From CAIUVD01 sp044338255 (GTDB lineage Bacteria > Planctomycetota > UBA11346): a stretch of DNA of 16,785 bases. Under the pieces are notes generated by a model. That model was not told the DNA's origin, made no database searches, and saw only the letters and a program-made list of their open reading frames with translations. Shown here piece by piece: positions 14,501 through 16,785 of this stretch. The translations under genes and the position numbers were made by a program. The stretch's first letter is position 1. Each line of letters starts with the position of its first letter. The stretch covers positions 1 to 16,785 of the forward strand of contig JBIILZ010000087.1 of assembly GCA_044338255.1 (NCBI GenBank), read 5' to 3'.

Positions 14501-16785
14501 TGGATGGCCAGACGGCCGCCAAGCGGGAATTCGTGTTCTCGGGATATTACAAAGAGAGTCCGCTGGCGACCTCGCGCTCATTGACATCATATAAAGACTG
14601 CTCGCTGACCGTTGACGGCATCTCAACGACCTACACGTATGCGAACACGGCGACCTCCGCACCCACCAAGATCACGGTTGGTGGGAACGTTGTCGTGTCC
14701 CAGGATTTCGACACGCTCGGCCGATTGATCAAGCGCACCGCGACGCCGGGCGCCGGCATTCCGGCCGTGGTCGAAGATTTCGGCTATACTTATTCGAGCG
14801 CCGCTACCGTACCGCTGTTGCCGGCGAGCACGACGTCACTCCTTGCCCGGCATGTCGTCCATGATGTCACCGGCGTCGTTGGTGGCACGATCGATCAGAT
14901 CACGACCAGTACCTATGGCGAACGCGGCGCACGTAGCGGTCTGCTGACTGCGCAGACAAACCCTGACCACTCGTCGACCACCTGGGATTACAACGCCACT
15001 GGCGACCTCGTCAGCTGGACGGATGCCGGGGCGCATACGTGGACCGCGGGGGCTTTGGACACCTATGGCAACTCGCAGCAGATCACGCTGCCGGGAGCGG
15101 GAAACCGCATTCAGCGGCAGACGGTCGATTCCTATGGCTATGTGACCAGCAGCCAAGGCTTCATCGGCGGCGCCACCACGGCCGTGGCCGATGCAGATCA
15201 GCATCATAGCGGAGTAAGCACGTCGCCTGAGGGAATCGTCAGCTCGCTTACCACCACCGCCAACGATCTCACAGCGGTAGCAACGACGACGGTTCCAACG
15301 GCCGCGGGCGGCTCGGTTACCACCATGGTCACCACCACCTATGACGGCATGGGCCGGCCCATCCGTGAAGCCGTGACGGGTCGCACCGACATCGTCACCA
15401 CCTACCTCTTGCAGACGGACAGCGCCACACCGGGCTGGCGCGTCACGCGCAAGCAGGGCAGCGAAATCCTCAGCGATGCCTGGATCGACTTTGCGGGCCG
15501 CACCCGCGAGACGTACCAGTGGGTGACCAAGGTCGGCGGCACGGATGCCGCCCAGCTGCAGGTCACGACGTACACCTACAACCCGACCGATGGTCGTCTG
15601 CTCAGCATCAAACCTCCGGCGGACGAAGAGATTCAGGTGGCCTCCGATCTTCAAGGTCGGATCACCGCGACGACCCAGGGTTCGCGGACCACGTCGCGCA
15701 CACTCAATGCTCTGGGTTGGGAATTGACCAGCACCGATGTCAACGGACAGACCAGTCAGATATTTTATGATGCCGCTGGGCGCGTGAAGCAGATCAAGAA
15801 TCCGGCGGGCGGCTGGCAGTGGCTGACCTACGACGCGGCGGGGAACCTCACCGCGACCGAGTCCAGCACCGGCGTTCATACCGCCAGTGAATATGATGAT
15901 GCAGGTATCCTGATCGCCACGATCGATGGCTTTGGTCGGCGCACCGAGCAGGCGATCACGGCGACCAGCATCACGTGGAAGGATCCAAGTCTCTCAAGTC
16001 TGACCGCGACGGCTACGCTAGACGGTGCATTGCGCGTCACCCAACACCAGGTGACCGGTACGGGGCTCGCGGCCATCACCACGATCACCCCAGGTGCGGC
16101 TGGTGACGGCACGATGGTTCCTGCGGGCCGCAAGGAAGTCGCGTCCACAGTGGATAGCCTAGGCCGTCCGCTACGTTCAACAGTGACGACGACACTCGCT
16201 GGCAATGCGAATGCCGTCTTCGGCACGACCATCGGCTACCAGGCGAACACCGATCGGCCAACCACGGCAACCCGTGATGATGGCCTGATCGAAGAAGATG
16301 TTCCCGATGCGGTATCAGGTGAAATCAACGAACACAAATCGAATGCTCATGCCGTCGCGCCCGTAACGACCATGCAGGTTCTGCAGCGCGATGCCCAGGG
16401 CCGCGTCCTGCGCTGGCGTGATGCTGACCAACGCGAGCATGCGCGGACCTTTGATAGCTTGGGCCGTTTGGCGACCTCGACCCCGGCTGGCCAAGCGACC
16501 GTCACGTACGCCTACCAGGGTGGCGGGGATCGCGTGGACACCGTGAGCAATGCCGTGGATGGCACCCGCCAGTTTACCTACCATCCGCTGGGTGGGGTGC
16601 GCTCGGTGCTGCATGATAGCGTCGAAGAGCAGGCAGCGGATTTCGACCAAGATGGCCGCGTCATGTGGACGCGGACCAAAGGCGTAACCCGCTCGACGAG
16701 CTACGACCCGATCACGGGCGTGGTGGCGAGTGCGACTGCTCCTGATGGCACCACCACCTACCACCGTAATGGGCGCGGCTTGGTG
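5593..16785 (+). CDS. Giant secreted PA14 / Ig-like / Calx-beta / RHS-repeat protein, 5' part
   Basis: One frame is open for 3731 codons with no stop and runs off the window. In-frame stops at 5560 and 5569 fix the ATG at 5593 as the first ATG; no Shine-Dalgarno is present. Residues 1-23 are a Sec signal peptide ending ASAAE. Then come PA14 domains (about 26-165, 177-313, 413-550), FN3-like (317-400), PKD-like plus BIG-like modules (557-723, 877-1047, 1514-1691), two MBG-like repeats (727-876), a nidogen-like beta-sandwich region (1057-1300), two Calx-beta-like domains (1301-1400, 1403-1511), a chitobiase-C-like domain (1697-1784), an unassigned stretch (1785-2676), and an RHS/YD shell from about 2677 with repeats such as YDARGYLVRV (2817), FDTLGRLIKR (3039), YDAAGRVKQI (3392) and FDSLGRLATS (3620). 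PA14 and Ig-like parts suggest extracellular glycan or surface binding; RHS shells usually encase a C-terminal toxin. The DPxGL-type end of the shell is not reached, so toxin function is unproven. Confidence 0.9.
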   Translation, partial: MSSYSRILVFFIFFCALCAASAAEQPGLRGDYFSGSDFQDLRLTRTDAQIAFNWGVGAPDAALPADHFCVRWSGTLTPTFSEMYTLTATGDDGIRVRIGSTLVIDRWTNQSARPVSGQISLVAHQAVPITIEYYENSGFASVKLEWASAHQVRGVIPTTAFRCTPLEQLPPGTGSGLLGQYFAGVDCTKQVFGRIDPLIDFNWLRGSPTTGLTPDQFSVRWTGQVQPRGTGTYTFFVRTDDGARLWVNNQLIVDQWHLQAAKTWTGTIALEAGKHYDLKLEFYENYGAASAQLFWSGPTQVRELIPTTQWYFADVTPPAAPQMIAYGQDQAVSLVWERPADDVRAERFFIERDGVEIGVTSKLNFTDSGLATGSTHTYRVLAADAANNRSPWSVPVTLTVPPSAVTVGTGTGLSASYFSNQTLTAPVALARVDSTLNFAWGVGSPAAGIPVDHFSARWEGFLQARYSEVYTLAIASDDGVRMWLDDRLVVDQWNDHRSRTFMVAQALGAGEFHRLRIEYYENTGSASACLSWSSPRVASQVIPQTQLYPALPTVVDAPPVITALTVPATVYGTTANLTATANDDHHGLTYVWTVSGPVPATLATPTAASTTAAFTASGTYQVGFCVTDSAGQSAAATRDLTVAAVPAQVNVTAPSVVDPGATVTCTSQIADQFGTVLSVTPTWTTSAGTISPSGILTAPATGGLVTVTAQAGSVVGQATVRVRAVPVITWPTPAAITYGDLLSAAQLTATSPVAGTFSYTPAAGALLSAGNQNLSVIFTPTDAQSFMSAQAAVTLVVNKATPVIAWATPARMLTGTALSAVQLTASASIPGTFTYSPPTGTLVMGHEQVVTATFVPNESANYANAQAAVTIPIDSVPVITATTVPAILTSISTPLSVTAIDDLLGLVYHWTVGDGAVLVGADSATPTLTAQHAGSVAWSVLVTDSAGQTATAAGTVVIQSVGTSLALTSDRTALAIGDVATVTAVVSDQFGVVLASPGTPSWQVSGSVTLGAATVLSTQVIAAAPGGSAEVSVDLGALHGSTTLTVDAADVGPTLRIAATIPQTIEQTPSFVYLVQTSQDAGGPTYQFRDLSQESDLIPLTTSMGYPIDYLSYVEDSTVLEMVVNPDYGYGYPSLIALGFDFPFYATSMSSVQVSANGWLGFSQATQDDNLQYGYGFFYGEPKVAELATVPLPSLAAPKALIAAYWKDLVPDAQSHIYAKRLDATHFAVQYQDFAWYADPTQRVTFEVILASDGGITVSFAQVPYDITGVVLGLQDVLGENAVVVGPEQVVLAPGTVIAYKRVKRVASPGLFTVSRSGGDLTQAITVAVTVSGTATPDLDYVTLPTSITLPSGAVSATLRVDAGDDFMREPLESVVVGLGQVAGYALASSANSATVVIRSPTRPEVTFPAATAILSDDAGDVMLPVRLSSAAVEEASIAYRIVGGTAVAGTNFALSGTLLTFAVGQQQLGIPLHVTANPLIAPDRTLELELYHPAGLDLGAYVRQTITIHNTVKPALTQLVAIPATVITASTTLQVTVFDEKPLTELLWTWSSTGPAAVVVNPIDTTHFTATFTRAGSYVVTGQVTDSDGLISTKQLDVLVIPTPTTVTVLPASSTVDADTTLALQAQVADQFGQLIQGANLQWSSDVGSCDAAGVFHAPATITGTALATVQARASETVVGTAQVSLRSIAADLLTTLQPAGGTYFSPLAVTLTASDPTAACWYAFTLPPALPPAIDPVSPGVQQATSSVLLTSSGLLSARSIRGQAANGINGPVQTASYHLIDPASLILTAPMSQALSPAVVTLTGDLSGLQITAVDDLGRILVTQPSAAGSRQFLVTIDREMTHLVVTLRDARGQTVSRTAVIHRQIHDPSLPKTPADPFITSPQSTVWFATPLSSGGVATLPGMFNPGDGSPIIPVTPGVPVAIHYPQPGIYTATYTNGLTTVTRTTWVVQVRFPSEESVVLAGHPRTVAVQVLPSEARAAIVYRMVAGDVTATPAPTGVQISGDTGTRTVIMASHPSALGVNLAAHDVVICEVKNSPEDDGLIQGVEVTQRWGWTFVGSEDYFFTGSHTYLRPNQFLDHSPYIPLKKSEFKKEYPDSSVLALIRLKPTSQNIEYRLLVNGASEIQFATDRAQIPVSPVLNDGSRAYIFGVSNFPRIQKNKTDIPIYYSTNASWKTRENGIIVDLFPAKTFIPVIQSLELTARPADDWKVNHQGWGPKTMTLTARGVKAISEHDELIKLFSVTANQVFHSESFDSNQSISYKLAQFKDSRLWKSADKCFNSSGLVDRVSGVTEFRQFSILDEGYFQHMNEDVLGAYTLTAPLGKISTFSYNFDATDSTWDYVGSGRVDGPSGHYRTVTPVQVFETFASPLNPLDNSNLESRILSQVSSLDFTPMFRSEYSRYFPDLDETVAVPSSGGANPSEIPVMQLGTDGVNAKITWGDAKLETIVHEALIHYNDNYPISRTLNKYLMADIKTKGIVSTGFNLKVPLFTGLQAPDKMSMDSDGNWDLLLTDPGVYYMSVDIQPIIYPPEQISDDVRFWNPSNTFATYTYEFVQVPVAINVEGISCNPSSTASTVSIVTPYRGDAYANRTPILSVPQANLGLKRTIGTTTTLVAPGDTALTIDPKDPTKWLLDVIPTSLAGIYSMKVHVDGTKDKFFEVKRPLPLGMHATPQSWTTVIPNAATFDPSTGNLRFSRPVVTHATPHPGPDVVLTYNSLDGTTTGVGTGWRTNYDSRVVDGTWWIDEFGGWWNFDTVTTSPAAHLSARSTRNLPGARLLIRQGKLAADSDAMAAGDGFNGDESACVTPGDGRALFYDARGYLVRVVHQQGGTITVTRNALTGYAESAADTCGRTQILTGLALDGMATSMTLDAQETGKWRFTFTNDKIRRLQSIAWDDADGAQSASFAYRIDDDEDKANDWWANRLISYTLSRGQGIAASGSLTWKIDYTGAPINAQNPVYYPLTRLSVDGQTAAKREFVFSGYYKESPLATSRSLTSYKDCSLTVDGISTTYTYANTATSAPTKITVGGNVVVSQDFDTLGRLIKRTATPGAGIPAVVEDFGYTYSSAATVPLLPASTTSLLARHVVHDVTGVVGGTIDQITTSTYGERGARSGLLTAQTNPDHSSTTWDYNATGDLVSWTDAGAHTWTAGALDTYGNSQQITLPGAGNRIQRQTVDSYGYVTSSQGFIGGATTAVADADQHHSGVSTSPEGIVSSLTTTANDLTAVATTTVPTAAGGSVTTMVTTTYDGMGRPIREAVTGRTDIVTTYLLQTDSATPGWRVTRKQGSEILSDAWIDFAGRTRETYQWVTKVGGTDAAQLQVTTYTYNPTDGRLLSIKPPADEEIQVASDLQGRITATTQGSRTTSRTLNALGWELTSTDVNGQTSQIFYDAAGRVKQIKNPAGGWQWLTYDAAGNLTATESSTGVHTASEYDDAGILIATIDGFGRRTEQAITATSITWKDPSLSSLTATATLDGALRVTQHQVTGTGLAAITTITPGAAGDGTMVPAGRKEVASTVDSLGRPLRSTVTTTLAGNANAVFGTTIGYQANTDRPTTATRDDGLIEEDVPDAVSGEINEHKSNAHAVAPVTTMQVLQRDAQGRVLRWRDADQREHARTFDSLGRLATSTPAGQATVTYAYQGGGDRVDTVSNAVDGTRQFTYHPLGGVRSVLHDSVEEQAADFDQDGRVMWTRTKGVTRSTSYDPITGVVASATAPDGTTTYHRNGRGLV
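11701..13400 (+). other. AT-rich segment inside the giant gene
   Basis: The reading frame stays open (about residues 2037-2603), but base and codon use change sharply. Sample rows have 25 G+C of 60 (11881-11940) and 17 of 60 (12961-13020), against 38 of 60 at 9601-9660 and 40 of 60 at 14701-14760. Codons such as AAT, AAA, TTA, GAT and TAT become common. A short higher-GC patch interrupts it at about 12180-12290. The encoded protein is rich in aromatic and Asn/Asp/Ser residues and matches no family I recognise. Confidence 0.8.
13621..16785 (+). other. RHS/YD-repeat shell region of the giant protein
   Basis: From about residue 2677 the protein has an RHS-type entry sequence (FDPSTGNLRFSRP, LTYNS, GTGWRTNYDSRV) followed by irregular YD repeats of the form YDxxGR-[LV]. 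About a dozen are visible, densest at 15320-16720. In known RHS, TcC and teneurin proteins these strands wind into a hollow beta-shell. At least 1055 residues lie in the window; known shells are somewhat longer, so most but not all of the shell is here. GC returns to the high level of the window. Confidence 0.88.

Noticed and set aside
14836..15879. Minus-strand open frame of 347 codons within the RHS region
   Set aside because: It is opposite a clear YD-repeat reading frame. The translation is Arg/Gly-rich with no recognisable domain.

Overview
The window is a bacterial chromosomal segment of high GC in its ordinary genes. It is split between compact housekeeping genes (1 to about 5480) and the 5' part of one giant secreted-protein gene (5593 to the right edge). 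The host cannot be named from sequence alone. Initiation sites mostly lack a clear Shine-Dalgarno sequence, both tRNA genes encode CCA, and the giant protein mixes PA14, Ig-like, Calx-beta and RHS modules. This loosely suggests a free-living, large-genome lineage such as the Planctomycetota/Verrucomicrobiota group or a myxobacterium-like or gammaproteobacterial lineage; confidence is low.

Left part. A 33-residue C-terminal fragment of an unrecognised gene enters from the left edge. Convergent to it is a minus-strand pair joined by an ATGA overlap: an SRAP (YedK/HMCES-type) abasic-site protein followed by a calcineurin-like metallophosphoesterase. Next is a gene-free, GC-rich stretch full of inverted repeats, then a terminator and an initiator tRNA-fMet gene on the minus strand. 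Divergent from the tRNA is a low-molecular-weight protein tyrosine phosphatase. It converges on a second minus-strand ATGA-coupled pair: prmC (release-factor glutamine methyltransferase) followed by a small membrane-anchored helix-hairpin-helix protein. Divergent from prmC is a KefB-like cation/proton antiporter with a C-terminal TrkA-N domain, followed closely by tRNA-Glu(CTC) and a strong Rho-independent terminator.

Right part. From the ATG at 5593 one frame stays open for 3731 codons without a stop and leaves the window. I translated it row by row, and it is the main object here. It has a signal peptide, three PA14 domains (an FN3-like domain between the second and third), three copies of a PKD-like plus BIG-like two-domain module, two MBG-like repeats, a nidogen-like beta-sandwich region, two Calx-beta-like domains, a chitobiase-C-like domain and a long unassigned region. 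It ends in at least 1050 residues of RHS/YD-repeat shell. A segment of about 1.7 kb inside the frame (about 11701-13400) is much more AT-rich than the rest, suggesting mosaic assembly. The RHS C-terminus, where a variable toxin tip and a following immunity gene would be expected, lies beyond the window, so a toxin function is an inference.
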